Source: Poa pratensis (Eukaryota; Streptophyta; Magnoliopsida; Poales; Poaceae). From it: a stretch of 64,000 nt of DNA. Made by a program: the position numbers and the translations under genes. The notes beneath the pieces were generated by a model. That model saw nothing but the letters and a program-made list of their open reading frames with translations, had not been told where the DNA came from and did not search any database. How positions within the stretch are numbered: the stretch's first letter is position 1; the number at the start of each line of letters is the position of its first letter. The stretch spans positions 1-64,000 of the forward strand of contig CAMZMU010000035.1 of NCBI GenBank assembly GCA_947311845.1. Reading direction: 5' to 3'. Positions 11,601 through 23,734 of the stretch are shown one piece after another.

Positions 11601-14289
11601 GAAGCTTTTGATGAATTAGACCTTTCTTCACTTGGTAATACTTGATGCATGCTTTGTGCCTAGCTAAAAGGCGTTAAAGAAAAGCGCTTATGGGAGGCAA
11701 CCCATTTTATTTTTCTGCAATTTTTCTTTTATTGAGTCAAGGATTTGTTTACTTCTGTAGCAACTCCTTTGTATCTTTATTTTCTCGCATTGTTGTGCCA
11801 AGAGTAGCCTCTAATGTTAAGATGCTTAATTTTGATTGCTGCGCAGAAACAGATTTTTGCTGTTCACTGTACGAAATTCCTAAAATCACCAGATTGTTAA
11901 AAAATCTGAAATTTTTTGTGCGTAATCTTTATGAATGTCTGAAACTTTCATTAGTTCAAGTTTTCGATCTGAGCGTCGTAAGTGCCTCGAAAAAATTCGT
12001 CTTTGCGGACTGTTCTGTTTTAGACAGATTATGCCTTTTTATTTTGCATTCTCTCTTTTACTAGTGTTGAGTGAAATTCTTTTTTGGGTGGAAGAGCTTC
12101 ACATAACATCAGTGGCTGTAGCTAATGTTTAAAGTAACAAATCATATTGCGTCTTTATAGAACATGTGAATTTTTGATTATGCACTAACCCTCTAATGAG
12201 ATCTACTTTGAGTTTGGTGTGACGGAAGTTTTCAAGGGTCAAGAGAGAAGGATGATAATAGGATCAAGAAGAGTGAAGAGCTTAAGCTTGGGGAGGCTCC
12301 CATGGATCTCCCCAGCATATTTCAAGAAGACTCAAGCGTCTAAGCTTGGGGATGCCCAAGGCATCCCCTTCTTCATCGTCAAAATTATCAGGTCATCTCT
12401 AGTGAAACTATATTTTAATTCTTTCACATCATATGTGCTTTTCTTGGAGCGTCTGTGTGCTTTTATTTTCAGTATTGCTTTTATTTTCAATAAAGCTTGA
12501 CTGGACCCTAGCATTCTTGATTGGGAGAGAGACACGCTCCGCTTTTTCATGAGAATACTCCTATTCTTCACTTATATTTGTTGAGTATTCATATCTAGCG
12601 CTGTTCAGCTTTTAGCTCTTGTTTTCATGTATCTCTTGTCAGAGCTATTAGCTTTCTTTTGTAGAAAGTACTCTCTTGCTTCACTTATATTTGTTTGGAG
12701 AGTTGATGAAATAAATTGATTGGTGTTTGGTTGGTTCAGAAAATGTTGCATGTGGTAATTGGTATAAGGAAAAACTTGCTTAATCTTGTAGATCACTAAA
12801 TGGATAACTTGATGCTTGTCAATTGTTTTGAGTTAACAAGTAGATCATGATTAAATTGTGCATCACATGAGTTAAGCCTATTAGTGAAGAACTACCGTAA
12901 AGCTTGTTGAAAATTTGGTTTGCATCGGTGGTATCTCTAAGGTCTAGATATTTTCTAATAACAGGGTTTGGTTAACAAGGAAGACGGTATGAAGTCTTAT
13001 AACGTTTGCAATATGTTTGTCATATAAAACTTGGTGTACGGGTTGATATTCTTGTTTGCTTACATAACCTTGCTAGCCTAAACTCTGTACTGAGAGGGAA
13101 TGCTTCTCGTGCATCCAAATCCTTGAGCCAAAATCCATGCCATTTGTGTCCACCATAACTACCTATATGTGGTATTTCCTTGCCACTCCAAGTAAATTTT
13201 TCATGTGCTACCTTTAAATTATTCAAAATGTTATTATTCCCTTTTTGTGTCAATGTTTACTAGCTCATGAGGAATTAGTGTGGTTATTCTTTATTCTTTG
13301 TCAATGGACTTTTACACCTGGACTAGTGGCATATACATCCGCTTATCCAATTTGCAAAAAGAGCTGGCAACGGGGTGCCCAGTCCCAATTAATTACAACT
13401 TTAACCAATTAATTCTCTTCACACTTTTGCCCTGATTCATCAGTAAGCAATGACAAACAGTGAAATACCTGAATGTGTGTAAACCAAAGAGAAAGAGGGA
13501 TGATCTGCCTTGCTGGTAGAAATAACGTCCTTCATGGGAGCCGCTCTTAAAAGTCCGTTGACAGGTAGAATACTGTTCTCACCCGCTACCATTCGTTGAC
13601 AATTAACAAACACCTCTCAAAAATAGATACTCCTCCATGGTATGTGATTGATGGAAGGCACCCGAGGATTCGGTTAGCCATGGCTTGTGTTAGCAAGGTT
13701 GGGAGGAGTATCAAATATTTTATGCAATCTCTATATGCTTTCAAAAACCTAAAAGCTCTAGCACATGATTTAATCCCTGCTTCCCTCTGCGAAGGGCCTT
13801 TCTTTTACTTTTATGTTGAGTCAGTTTTCCTATTCTTTCTGTCTTCCACAAGCAAACACTAGTGTCAACTTTGTTACAACATGCGTTATATGCAATGTAT
13901 TGGACTTGTTATACTACTTTGTGTTGACAATATCCATGAGATAAATATGTTGAAAGTTGAAGCAAATGCTGAAACTAATTCTTCCTTTGTGTTGATTGAA
14001 TACCTTTTATTAGAAACTATTGCTTTATGAGTTAACACTTATGCAAAACTGTTTGATGCTTGTCTCGAAAGTACTATTCATGAAAACGTTTAGCTTGTGT
14101 GATTCATTGTTTACTCATTATCTATTTGGTAGCAAATTATAGACCATTGACTTGGATCACTTCATTCATTTACATGTGCCTTGCAATATTATATGATCAA
14201 GATTATGATGGTAGCATGTCACCTCAAAAATTATTTTGTTTTTATCGTTTACCTACTCGAGGACGAGTAGGAACTAAGCTTGGGGATGC
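11601..14289 (+). mobile_element. Non-coding interior of element D
   Basis: About 2.7 kb with no retrotransposon protein domain in any frame. It includes the phrase TAAAGAAAAGCGCTTATGGGAGGCAACCC at about 11668-11702, which I recognise from the region between pol and the 3' LTR of Athila-type Triticeae elements. Paired AAGCTTGGGG-like purine tracts lie near 12284, 12330 and 14276. The last abuts the 3' LTR and is the likely polypurine tract. Confidence 0.5.
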
Positions 14290-14948
14290 TGATACGTCTC
14301 AAACGTATCTATAATTTTTGATGTTCCATGCTTGTTTTATACCAATTGCTACATGTTTTGCATCTACTTTATATCACTTTTATACATTTTTTGGGACTAA
14401 CCTATTAACAAGATGCCGAAGTGCCAGTTCCTGTTTTCTGCTGTTTTTGTATTCCAGAAAAGCTAGTCTGGAAATATTCTCGGAATTGGACGAAACTACG
14501 GACATCCCTATTTTTCCAGAACACCAGATGGAGCAAAGAGCAGGAGGAGGCCACAGGGGCCCCACACGCCACCAGGGCGCGGGCCCCCTTGCCGCGCCCT
14601 GGGTGGTGTGGGCCCCTCGGGGTCTCAGCCGCCGCCCTTTCGCCTACTTATTCCCCCCGACGCGAAAACCCTAAGTGCCTGAGCAAATATCCACGAAAAG
14701 TTCCAGAGACGCCGCCGCCGTCAACCCTAGCTCGGGAGGGTTCAGAACCTCTTCCCGGCACCCTGCCGGAGAGGGGAATCGTCACCGGAGGCTTCTACAT
14801 CGCCATGCCTGCCTCCGGAGTGATGCGTGAGTAGTTCATCCTTGGACTACGGGTCCATAGCAGTAGCTAGATGGTTGTCTCTCCTATTTGTGCCATCATG
14901 TTTAGATCTTGTGAGCTGCCCTACATGATTAAGATCATATTATTGTAA

Positions 14949-16703
14949 CTAGCAAGGTGGCCCTCGCAATGCGAGGGCATTGTCTTTAGCGTATTATATA
15001 TGTTTGTGAAATAAATTTTGATAGAAACTGGAAAGATGGAAATTTAAATCATAACATTTTATAATTGTCGTGAATATTATGGTAGATACAATATCAGATA
15101 TGTGGAATCTTTTAATTTATGGAGTTAGCTATGCTTCCATTTGCAAAAGTACCATGTCACATGTCTGAGAAGTTCATTTACTTTTAATTGTAAGCAGTGT
15201 TATTTTATAGGAAATGCTAGACTTACGGAATTATACTTACGGACAACCCTTACGGAAGGACGTGTAAACAATTGGTTCGTGCAAATCGCTGACCCTCCGT
15301 GATTTCAGTGATGTGCATCCTCTAGCTGCTTTCCATGTGAGTCCGTAACCATGATTTTGTAAAAAAATATCCCGTATGTGTTATTTTATTGATGCCTCCG
15401 ATCCATACAAAGTGTCGCAGTTTTGAACTAACCTCCGTTCAAAATTGTGACACTTATTTTGGATCGAAGTGAGTATATGTTTTTACTCTCTACCCGCCAT
15501 CACCCGTAATTATTGTAGTCTCTCGCTAACACATTACTTTTTGTCATGTAACAATGGGTACATAGACTTAGATTCCACATAGATTCATGCAACCTACTGA
15601 AGTTAAGGAAAATACCTGGACTGTACATAGTTTCAGCGTTTTAATCAATCAAAAATTTACTTCAAGTCATCTCACAAATAAATTGCACCACAAAATTTAG
15701 CCAACGGGTTATTATCGCTCCTTGCAACACCCTCATAGCACTCAATACTTTATGTCGATTAAAGATGATTACTCTATTGAATATGAGTCGATGTTCCTAT
15801 CGATAGCGGGCCAATACTGATACCTTTGTCAATCTAAAAACTACTCGACTCAAGTCTTGAATGGACAATGTAGTGTATACATGGGTAGTGGGCTCGTGAG
15901 TAAATCTACATCATAGTCAATAATTCTAAAAAATAGTTATCAGATTAACGTTTTATTTTCAGTCATGCACACACACATATATATGAGTACATTTTTATCA
16001 CCACATTCTAGCTAGCTTGTGTAAGTAATTCCAGTTCTTTGGCGCAAATTGGTTTCTTTATCCTATTTCATGGAAACAAAAGGAAGGAAACATTAATGTC
16101 TTGACGATAGGGTAAGCTTCGTAGGATCAACTTTGATTTTATAAACGGGCGCGGCTTGGTTATGATGAGCTTTCAAAAAATTTAGGGGTGCAACTTGTTA
16201 TTTATTTTATTTACAATCCGAAGGGGCATATGCCTTGACATGATAGAGTTAGCCAAGTACGATTTTTTGAATTGTGCGATCTAGTTTTTCCTTTGCAAAC
16301 TGGACCAGATTGCAACGTATGGCTCTAGAATTGCATGCTATATGCATTTAGGAAGAAAAAAAATTGCATGCTATACAATCGTGTGGCTGGGGGATTCCTT
16401 CATGCAGTTTTTACTTGGCAGGACCCACCAGGAAGGAGCACACGATCAGATCTAATTAAATCTCAGTTTTTTTCTTTTAGCAATCACGTTCCGGCCAAGA
16501 TACGCATATTATTTTTTTAGGTACGTATATTACTTAACCAAGAGACATATCTTCTCAACATAAGTCGTGTCAGATGTGTTACGTAACTTTTTGAAAAAAT
16601 CTCAGCCATATATTTTAGATCTAACTACTATAATTAATTTAGATGATGTGGCTTAACGTGGTGTATCTATTTATAACTCATTTTGCTTTTAGTATATAAT
16701 AGA
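14949..16703 (-). mobile_element. Non-autonomous Helitron inserted in 3' LTR of element D
   Basis: The insert begins CTAG on the plus strand and ends ...ATATAATAGA. On the minus strand it therefore starts TCTATTATATACTAAAAGC and ends CTAG, with insertion exactly between host A (14948) and T (16704) and no target duplication. Near the minus-strand 3' end is an 8-bp stem with a 3-base loop, GCCCTCGC-AAT-GCGAGGGC (14960-14978), 7 bases from CTAG. A TC start, a CTRR end, a subterminal hairpin and A|T insertion are the defining features of Helitrons. No Rep/helicase frame is present, so it is non-autonomous. The empty site is preserved in the 5' LTR near 9815. Confidence 0.88.
15395..15473. mobile_element. 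Degenerate Stowaway-like MITE inside the Helitron
   Basis: CCTCCGATCCATACAAAGTG at the left is the approximate inverted complement of CACTTATTTTGGATCGAAGTGAG at the right. The inner arms (GTCGCAGTTTTGAA / TTCAAAATTGTGAC) are also complementary. A TA follows at 15474. The length (about 80 bp), hairpin form and CTCCCTCCGATCC-like terminus match grass Stowaway elements; the left terminus is mutated. Confidence 0.55.
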
Positions 16704-17600
16704 TGCTACATGTTGTGTTTGCTGGGATCCGATGAATATTGAATATTATGTCAAGTTGATTATCAATCTATGCCCTATGTTATTTATGATCTTGCATGCT
16801 CTCCGTTGCTAGTAGATGCTTTGGCCAAGTAGATGCTTGTGACTCCAAGAGGGAGTATTTATGCTACATAGTGCGTTCATGACTCCGTTGAATCTGGGAC
16901 AGTGACAGAAAGTTCTAAGGTTATGGATGTGCTGTTGCCACTAGGGGTAACCCAACGATGCTATGTCCACGGGCATATGTGTTTGTTTACATTACGCGCT
17001 TTACTTAATGCGATTATCCGTTGCTTGCAACTTAATACCAACGGGGACTCGGATGACAACCCGGCGGTGGATTATTAGTCATAGATGCTGTTGGATAACG
17101 GTCTATGTATCATGTCGTAATGCCCAATTAAATATCATAGTAATCATCATGTCATGTATTTGCATTGTCATGCGCTCACTATTTGTCAATTGCCCAGCTG
17201 TAATTTGTTTACCCAACATGTTAGTTATCTTTATGGAGAGACACCACTAGTGAACTGTGGACCCTGATCCATTCTTTTAAACTGATTAAACCACAAACTA
17301 CAAACTGTTCCTTTTTCATTCTCTGCAGTTTAATCCTTTGTTTTCAGCAAGCCGGTGAGATTGACAACCTCACTGTTTCGTTGGGGCAAAGTATTGTGAT
17401 TGTGTTGTTTGGAGGTCCACGTCAGCGCCGGAATCACTGGTGTTGCGCCGCATCATATTTCTCCGTTGACAACCTTCAGAAGAGTTGCTGCTCCTACTGG
17501 TTCGATAACCTTGGTTTCATACTGAGGGAAAACTTGCTGCTGAACTGCATCATACCTTCCTCTTGGGGTCTCCCAACGGACGTGTACTGCACGACAAGCA

Positions 17601-17635
17601 AAGACGCGCCTCAGCCCCCTACCTGGCGCGCCAAT
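17601..17635 (-). other. Leader and primer-binding site of element A
   Basis: On the minus strand the LTR end CCGACA is followed by ATTGGCGCGCCAGGTAGGGG, a PBS form common in grass Gypsy elements. This stretch continues directly into 9152 once element D is removed, joining PBS, a short leader and the gag ATG at 9124. Confidence 0.75.
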
Positions 17636-18679
17636 TGTCGGAGAATGACTCCCACGAAACAGGGGTAGTCACACTCACGAAGAGAGTTCGTGTAAGGGGC
17701 TGAACACGTTAGTCAAACAACCTTCAACCTGCACGGTGACGGTGCTCGTCGAGCATGAGGAGGGACATCACGGCAGAGAGGGACACAAGCCCGTACCCAG
17801 GTTCACGGCCCTCGTGTGGAGGTAAAACCGCTACTCCTGCTTGTCTGTATTGCTGCTTGTGGAGGTCACAGTACAATGAGCTTGCCGAAGGCTCTCTTTT
17901 GGCAATGGTGTGGACAAGGAAGGGAAGGCAGTAGTCTTCTTCTTCCTTGCGCGAGTGTAGCTATGCTAGGATGAAAGTGTGATCCCTCGCTACGGTGGAG
18001 CACCGCCTCCTTTTATAGGCGCCCCAGGCCTCTTCCCTGTCCTTGCGCAGCGGAAGGGCTACCACATGGCGCCAACAGATGGAGCACGGTGCACCGCAGC
18101 CCAGCTGTCCATGGACGCGGTCCATGGGCACAAAAGCTGATGTCGGTGGCAGGGAGACCACCGGCCATTCAGGACGGCCAGCTGGTGCTGCTGAGGAACA
18201 TGGGGGCGCCCACGGTGACGTCGGCCTTGGAGCGTAGCGCCGGCCGGTCCCCTTATCACCAAAGAGGAAGTTCTTGTAGTCCGGTTTGCATGGCGCAGCT
18301 TTGTTGACTCCTTTATTCACCAAAACAGCAACTGCAGCACCGTCGTCACCCCGCGCAGAGGCGCGGGTCACTCTGCGGCCGCTGCAGAGCCCATGTGCGC
18401 TCTGCAAAGGTTGCTTCACAGCGAAGGAACCCTCTCGAGGGCTTGGGACGCCCTGTGGAGGATTCGGTGTTGACTTTCCTACAGGGAAGATATCCTTGGA
18501 GAGGTGGCAGCGGTATGGAGGCTCCGCAGGCGCCTGCTGCCTCCTAAGGCCTTCGCGAGGCGGTTTTGCCTCGTGGGTCTCTTCAGGCTGAAGGCCTGGT
18601 CCTTAGCGAAAATTGGCCACCGAGTGGCGAGGGCTACAGAGGACAGGCCCAGCACACCTTGGTTCTTACTGGGCCGACA
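17636..18679 (-). repeat. 5' LTR of Gypsy element A
   Basis: Plus-strand ends are TGTCGGAGAATG (17636) and ...ACTGGGCCGACA (18679), giving a minus-strand LTR TGTCGGCCCAG...CTCCGACA of about 1044 bp. A minus-strand TATA box (CTATAAAAGG) is at 18009-18019. The PBS is adjacent at the left. The right end abuts gtctcatgt, a phrase internal to the 172-bp repeat unit, so A inserted into that array. The second LTR is outside the window, so the boundary rests on TG/CA ends and context. Confidence 0.65.
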
Positions 18680-19835
18680 GTCTCATGTACAAAATTTTCT
18701 CAAATTTGGTCCCCGTAATCCTCCGTGTCAGATTTTGCTCAGAAATCCTATTTTCGCAGCATGGAACCGAAATTGCACGAAAACTCTTCGATAGGTAACT
18801 TTTCATGGAACGCCAGATTGGGTTTATTTTTTATTTGGGATGAATACACAAGTTTCATGTTCAAAAATTTCTCAAATTTGGTCCCCGTAATCCTCCATGT
18901 CGGATTTTCCTCAGAAATCCTTGTTTTCGTAGCATGGACCCAAAATTGTAAGAAAACTCTTCGATAGGTAACTTTTCATGGAACGCCAGATTGGGTTATT
19001 TTTTATTTGGCAATTAATACACAAGTCTCATGTTCAAAAATTTCTCAAATTTGGTCCCCGTAATCCCCCATTTCGGATTTTGCTCAGAAATCCCAGTTTT
19101 CGCAGCATGGACCTGAAATTGCACGAAAACTCTTCGATAGGTAACTTTTCATGGAACGCCAGATTGGGAATTTTTTTATTTGGGAATAGTACACAAGTCT
19201 CATGTTTAAAATTTTCTCAAATTTGGTCCCCGTAACCCTCCATGTCGGATTTTGCTCAGAAATCCCAGTTTTCGCAGCATGGACCCGAAATTGCACGAAA
19301 ACTCTTCGATAGGTAACTTTTCATGGAACGCCAGATTGGGTTATTTTTTTATTTGGGATTAATACACAAGTCTCATGTTCAAAATTTTCTGAAATTTGGT
19401 CCCGTAATCCTCCATTTCGGATTTTCCTCAGAAATCCCTGTTTTCGCAGCATGGACCCGAAATTGCACGAAAAGTCTTCGATAGGTAACTTTTCATGGAA
19501 CGCCAGATTGGGTTATTTTTTATTTGGGAATTAATACACAAGTCTCATGTTAAAAATTTCTCAAATTTGGTCCCCGTAATCCCCCATTTCGGATTTTGCT
19601 CAGAAATCCCGGTTTTCGCAGCATGGACCCGAAATTGCACGAAAACTCTTCGATAGGTAACTTTTCATGGAACGCCAGATTGGGTTATTTTTTTATTTGG
19701 GAATAATACACAAGTCTTATGTTCAAAATTTTCTGAAATTTGGTCCCCGTAATCCTCCATGTCGGATTTTTCTCAGAAATTCCTGTTTTCGCAGCATGGA
19801 CCCGAAATTGCACGAAAAGTCTTCGATAGGAGAAT
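18680..19835. repeat. 172-173 bp tandem repeat array, about 6.5 copies
   Basis: The phrase TTTCATGGAACGCCAGATTG recurs at 18801, 18974, 19147, 19319, 19491 and 19663, a period of 173, 173, 172, 172 and 172 bp. Each unit also contains CTCAAATTTGGTCCCCGTAA, a CTCAGAAAT...TTTTCGCAGCATGGA block and GAAAACTCTTCGATAGGTAA. Units differ by scattered substitutions and 1-bp indels. The left end is cut by the LTR of element A. I do not recognise the family; the unit length is in the range of nucleosome-sized plant satellites. Confidence 0.9.
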
Positions 19836-20311
19836 TAAATGGAGAGAAAAGGTATGTTTTAACTGTTTTCTGTCTGGATATTTCATAGCCAATTGAGAGC
19901 ATGATCTCATGATCATAATCACTCCCAACATGAAATATCTTGGCTTTATCATGAAGTATAAACACAATACTCCAGTACCATAACAAGGATCATAATCAAA
20001 GAACATCACAAGTCCATTAATTAAGAGTTCAAAAACAGTACTCTAGAAAGGTGTTTTAGGAGGGTTTAGACTAAGATTTCATTTTTGGAGATGTTTTGTG
20101 GTTGAGGATTTGAGATGCATTTTGCTTAGGCTTATTTATCAAGCAACCAAACAAGTCATACTTAAGCACTAGTTAACAAGATCATCCATTTAAACAAGGA
20201 ACAAAACACCACATCAAGCAAAACAATAATTTTATGAAAAAAAATTATTGATTTCAAATTTAGATATCTAGAGAATTGTTTTAGAAAGGCTTACCAAGAT
20301 TTGGGCTGTGA
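19836..20311. other. AT-rich intergenic spacer, no recognised feature
   Basis: No coding frame, repeat or transposon end that I can support. The sequence leaves the 172-bp repeat at GGAGAATTAAATGG and enters the palindrome satellite at about 20312. Confidence 0.4.
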
Positions 20312-20411
20312 CAATAACCCACGAAAACGGCCTAAAATGCCCGAAATCACGAGTTTTGATGATGCCGCTAGAGTCGTGTACCGGGGGTCACAGGACATCG
20401 AAATCCTCCCG
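20312..20411. repeat. Left fragment of the 117-bp palindrome satellite
   Basis: The bases read ataacccacgaaaacggcc...gtgtaccgggggtcacagg...aatcctcccg, which is one satellite unit in the same orientation as the units at 31,441-31,800. It ends in tcccg, the left target duplication of element E. Removing E joins it to the array at 31,436. Confidence 0.85.
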
Positions 20412-20930
20412 TGTTGGGGATATACCAACTAGGGGTATCACCAGCATGGGTAAATCCGGCTAGTCCAGGGTGGCCCGCAGTGGTGGTTAAGGCTTTGCCT
20501 GCCGGGCGGCCCAGATAGCTGAAGACCAAGGTAGGCGGATGTTGGCAAGGAGGAGGCCCAAGATCGAAGCCCACGAAGCCATCAGGATAAAGGCGGTAGT
20601 CGGCATACTTGCCGGATAGGTTTAGGACTCAGTATACTTGCCGGACACGCAACTATCTTGTAACCCTGCGTCTGGCCGCCTATATAAGCCGGACCAGGGA
20701 CGCCTTTAGGGCATAGCTTTCATAACATCCAACTCACCGTATCCTGTAACACGGCTATTCGCCTTATAGTGAGTTATAGCAGCACGTAGGGCTCCGCCAC
20801 CGCCGTGGAGCCTGAAGCTGGGTAAACTGCCGTGTTCAATCCCAACCTCGACGATGCTCCCTTTTACCCCCTCGGTCAACCTACGGCTAGAGGACCCCCG
20901 TCTCCTATCTACGATGCCGATACGACGACA
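20412..20930 (+). repeat. 5' LTR of element E
   Basis: A 519-bp LTR, TGTTGGGGATATACC...GATACGACGACA, with the PBS immediately following. It matches the 3' LTR (30917-31435) without indels. Confidence 0.95.
20681..20690 (+). promoter_or_regulatory. LTR core promoter TATA box of element E
   Basis: TATATAAGCC in the 5' LTR lies about 250 bp before the LTR end, a usual U3/R position. The same box is kept in the 3' LTR as TATATAAGCT. Confidence 0.6.
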
Positions 20931-20950
20931 GTTGGCGCCCACCGTGGGGC
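20931..20950 (+). other. Primer-binding site of element E
   Basis: GTTGGCGCCCACCGTGGGGC directly follows the 5' LTR. The TGGCGCC start is the standard complement of a tRNA 3' end; I cannot fix which tRNA. Confidence 0.7.
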
Positions 20951-21055
20951 CAAAGGCGTCAGGCTTCACGTTCCAGGCGGGAACAATTGGCGGCATCGGC
21001 GACACCATCGCCGTTGGCTGCGCCTCGTGAGTCGGCTCTGTCGGCTACGTTCAAG

Positions 21056-23734
21056 ATGACGGAACACCGGGTGCCGGCAAAAGATGGCCTCATCCCCTAC
21101 ACCCTCATCCCAATTGGCGGCTTCTAGTTCTTCATGGGATTCACCCCGGAGGCGATGGGATTCCCTAGGAATCACACCGTTTTCGCGCCCACCCGCCACC
21201 CGGAGTTCGACTACTCGCAAGACGGATCTGAATCTGCCTCCTCCGCGGAGTCCGCAGATTCCGATCTCCACTTTTGTGGTGTTGCCGGACTGGGATCCGA
21301 CTCCCAGCCGGATAGCAACGATCCTGAATCCATCCTTCCTGCACTCCAGGACGATGCGATGTCAGATGCCGGATCCAGAGATACTGTTCAAGTCAACGTA
21401 GACTCTGACTCCGATGGAGAATCTGTCAGCATGTTTGAACAGAAGGTTCAAAAGTGCTTCCACGCACCAGAACCACAGCCATCAGAGGTGGCAAGTTCAA
21501 CCATGCAACAGGCTTTCGTGGCAGACGTTACCGGAACGGATCCGGCTAAAACGACAGAGCCTGTCGTTGCCGGCACTCTGGCAGCCGCCTTGCCAGATTT
21601 GGAGCCTCCTCCGGCTCCCATGAAGCGGACACACCTGGACAGAGGCGGATCCAGCAAGGACGCCCTTGATGATGCAGAGAAGGCAACATTGGCGGAAATC
21701 TTGTACACGCCGGTTAATGAGAAGACATCTTCGGCTGACCTAGAGAAACTACGTTCGGTCCTCGTCAACCAAACCAGGAATCTGCAAGCTCAGCAAGACG
21801 AGGTCATGAACCTGCTTCAGGAGGCCAAGGCGGAGCAAGCCAAGCTGACCGCCAAAAGGAACCTCTTCACTACCACACCGGTGGCCAAGTCAAAGTTGCC
21901 ACCGCCAAGAAGGAGTACACTGCAAGATCGGGATCTGCCTCCCAAGGAGTTCAAGTCACCTGCTCAAAGACTTGGTTTTGAGTGGGCATCGGCCCCGCAG
22001 CGCAAGGACAAGAACGGTGATATAATCTTAAGCACGCATGTCCTCAACACTGCGGCCGCCTTGGACATCCTCAACAACGACAACTACGACAAGGACGAGA
22101 AGATCTACTATGCCTCTACTCTAGCCTACAAGGCTCTGGAGCAGCAGGCATGGGCTGATTCTCGTGCTGATCAGGCGGACGCGCGAGGTGGATGTTTGGA
22201 GTCAAAATCCAATGCTTGCATAGCTGCTGTCGGAGGCAACCCCAATGACCCATCCGGCTCCAGTAGCCATGTCAAGGGGAAGGGTAAAGACAAGGAGCCG
22301 CGCAAATCACCGCCTCCTAGGAGACATCGCAATGAGGCTTCTCGCACTGGCAACAGGCAACAAGATCCACCACCTCCGCCGCCTAGAAGAGAAGGCGGCA
22401 GCCGAGACAACCACCAGCCGCCAAGAAGTGGCGGCAACCGTGACGATCCCCCACCACCAAGGAGGAGCAGGGACCGCACATGATCCCCACCGCCAGTGCC
22501 CAGGCATGAAGGCGGGAGTCAGGGACGTAATGATGAGCCTAGGCACAGCAAAACCCGGGCCGCGCAGGATGAGCCTCGTGGTGACAGAACCAACAAGCAG
22601 CTCACTCCGGAAGACGCACGACATCGTCTCAATGACATACAGGCTAGAAAGGAGGATTCATACCTTGGCCCCGAGTGCTTTGGCCCAGCCATCCGCAATG
22701 TACGGGTACCTGGGGACATGACATCAGTGTCAAAAAGTTGCCCAAGGTACAACGGAGCTGACAAGCCCAACTCGTGGTTGTCGGATTATGCTCTAGCAGT
22801 CGAAATTGCCGGGGGCAATGGCTTAGTTGCCGCTTGTTTTCTGCCCCTCATGCTGGAGGGCACAGCCAGAAGCTGGATTGAGAACTTGCCGGAAAAATCT
22901 ATTCATAGTTGGCCGGACATGGAACGGGTATTCACCCAACACTTCCATGGCACATACAAGCACCCAAACACATATACTGACTTGACGCGCTGTGTGCAAA
23001 GACTAGATGAAACTGCGACCGCCTTCCTGGCAAGGTGGATCCAAACAAAGGCAAGTTGTGAGAACGTCGACGACAACCAGGCAATCCACGCCTTCATCAC
23101 AGGCTTGTTGAAGGGCACGAGTCTCCGACACAAGCTTGTCCGCATGCAAGTAAAGGATCTTGGAGTCATGCTTGAAGTTGCCGGTATGTATGCTCAGGCG
23201 AACGACGATGCACGTGATGGCGAAGGTGCCCCTGACTTGGCACCAAACAAACGTGCTAGTTTCAAACCCAAAGCAACCCACGATGACAAAGCTGGACCTT
23301 CCAATGAGGTCGCCGCCGCCTTCGAAGGCAAAGGCGGCAAACGCAAGTGGAAGAACAAGGGCAAGGACGCTGTTCCTAACAAAAATCGCATGTCTTATGA
23401 ACAGGCAAAGCTTTTACCCTGCCCCATCCATGCATCACTTGGAAAGGTCAACCATACATTGGGTGAGTGCCGCTTCATGGACATCTTCAAGAAGGACCCC
23501 GATGTTGGCTGGAAGCCAAAGAATGCCAAGAAGGCGGAAAAGGCAAAGAAGGACGACGATGATGAGGCTATTTCCATGTCAGAGGACGAGGACCTCAAGC
23601 CGCCTCGCAAGGATAAAAAATTCCCCAAGGTGCACGAGCAACTCGGGTGTTTCCTGGGCACTCCTTCAGCGAAGGAAGAGAAGGCGGAACTACGTGAGCT
23701 TAATGCCACGGTGCCAGATGTTCCTAGTACTTGA
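21056..23734 (+). pseudogene. gag of element E, broken by two stop codons
   Basis: A single frame (ATG at 21056) runs about 890 codons but is interrupted by TAG at 21125 and TGA at 22481. Both are consistent with point mutations, the TGA with a CGA to TGA change. The N-terminal half is acidic, then basic and Pro/Arg-rich (about 22290-22480). The Retrotrans_gag core follows: YNGADKPNSWLSDYALAVEI, LEGTARSWIENLPEKSIHSW, FHGTYKHPNTYTDLTRCVQR and AFITGLLKGTSLRHKLVRM. C-terminal to this is a Lys-rich stretch and CPIHASLGKVNHTLGECRFM, a zinc-knuckle-like C-x2-H...H-x4-C block. The product would be the capsid precursor; this copy cannot make it whole. Confidence 0.85.

Larger units (their letters stand above)
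9153..17600 (+). mobile_element. Complete non-autonomous Athila-like LTR retrotransposon (element D)
   Basis: This full-length plus-strand element has matching 5-bp target duplications aagac at 9148-9152 and 17601-17605. Its LTRs begin TGATACGTCTC at 9153 and 14290. The internal region starts with TGGCGCCGTTGCCGGGGA at 10725, a PBS complementary to plant tRNA-Asp as used by Athila/Tat elements. It ends in a purine-rich AAGCTTGGGGATGC before the 3' LTR. Only gag remnants are present; no protease, RT, RNase H or integrase is found in the 3.6-kb interior, so it is non-autonomous and would need proteins from a relative. It sits between the PBS and gag of element A. Its 3' LTR is enlarged by a Helitron. 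Confidence 0.85.
14290..17600 (+). repeat. 3' LTR of element D, interrupted by a Helitron
   Basis: Begins TGATACGTCTCAAACG at 14290 and ends ...ACGACAAGCA at 17600, followed by target duplication aagac. Bases 14290-14948 and 16704-17600 match the 5' LTR. The intervening 1755 bp are absent from it, so they were inserted after D transposed. The site is between A and T of the LTR phrase ATTGTAA|TGCTACATG. Confidence 0.85.
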
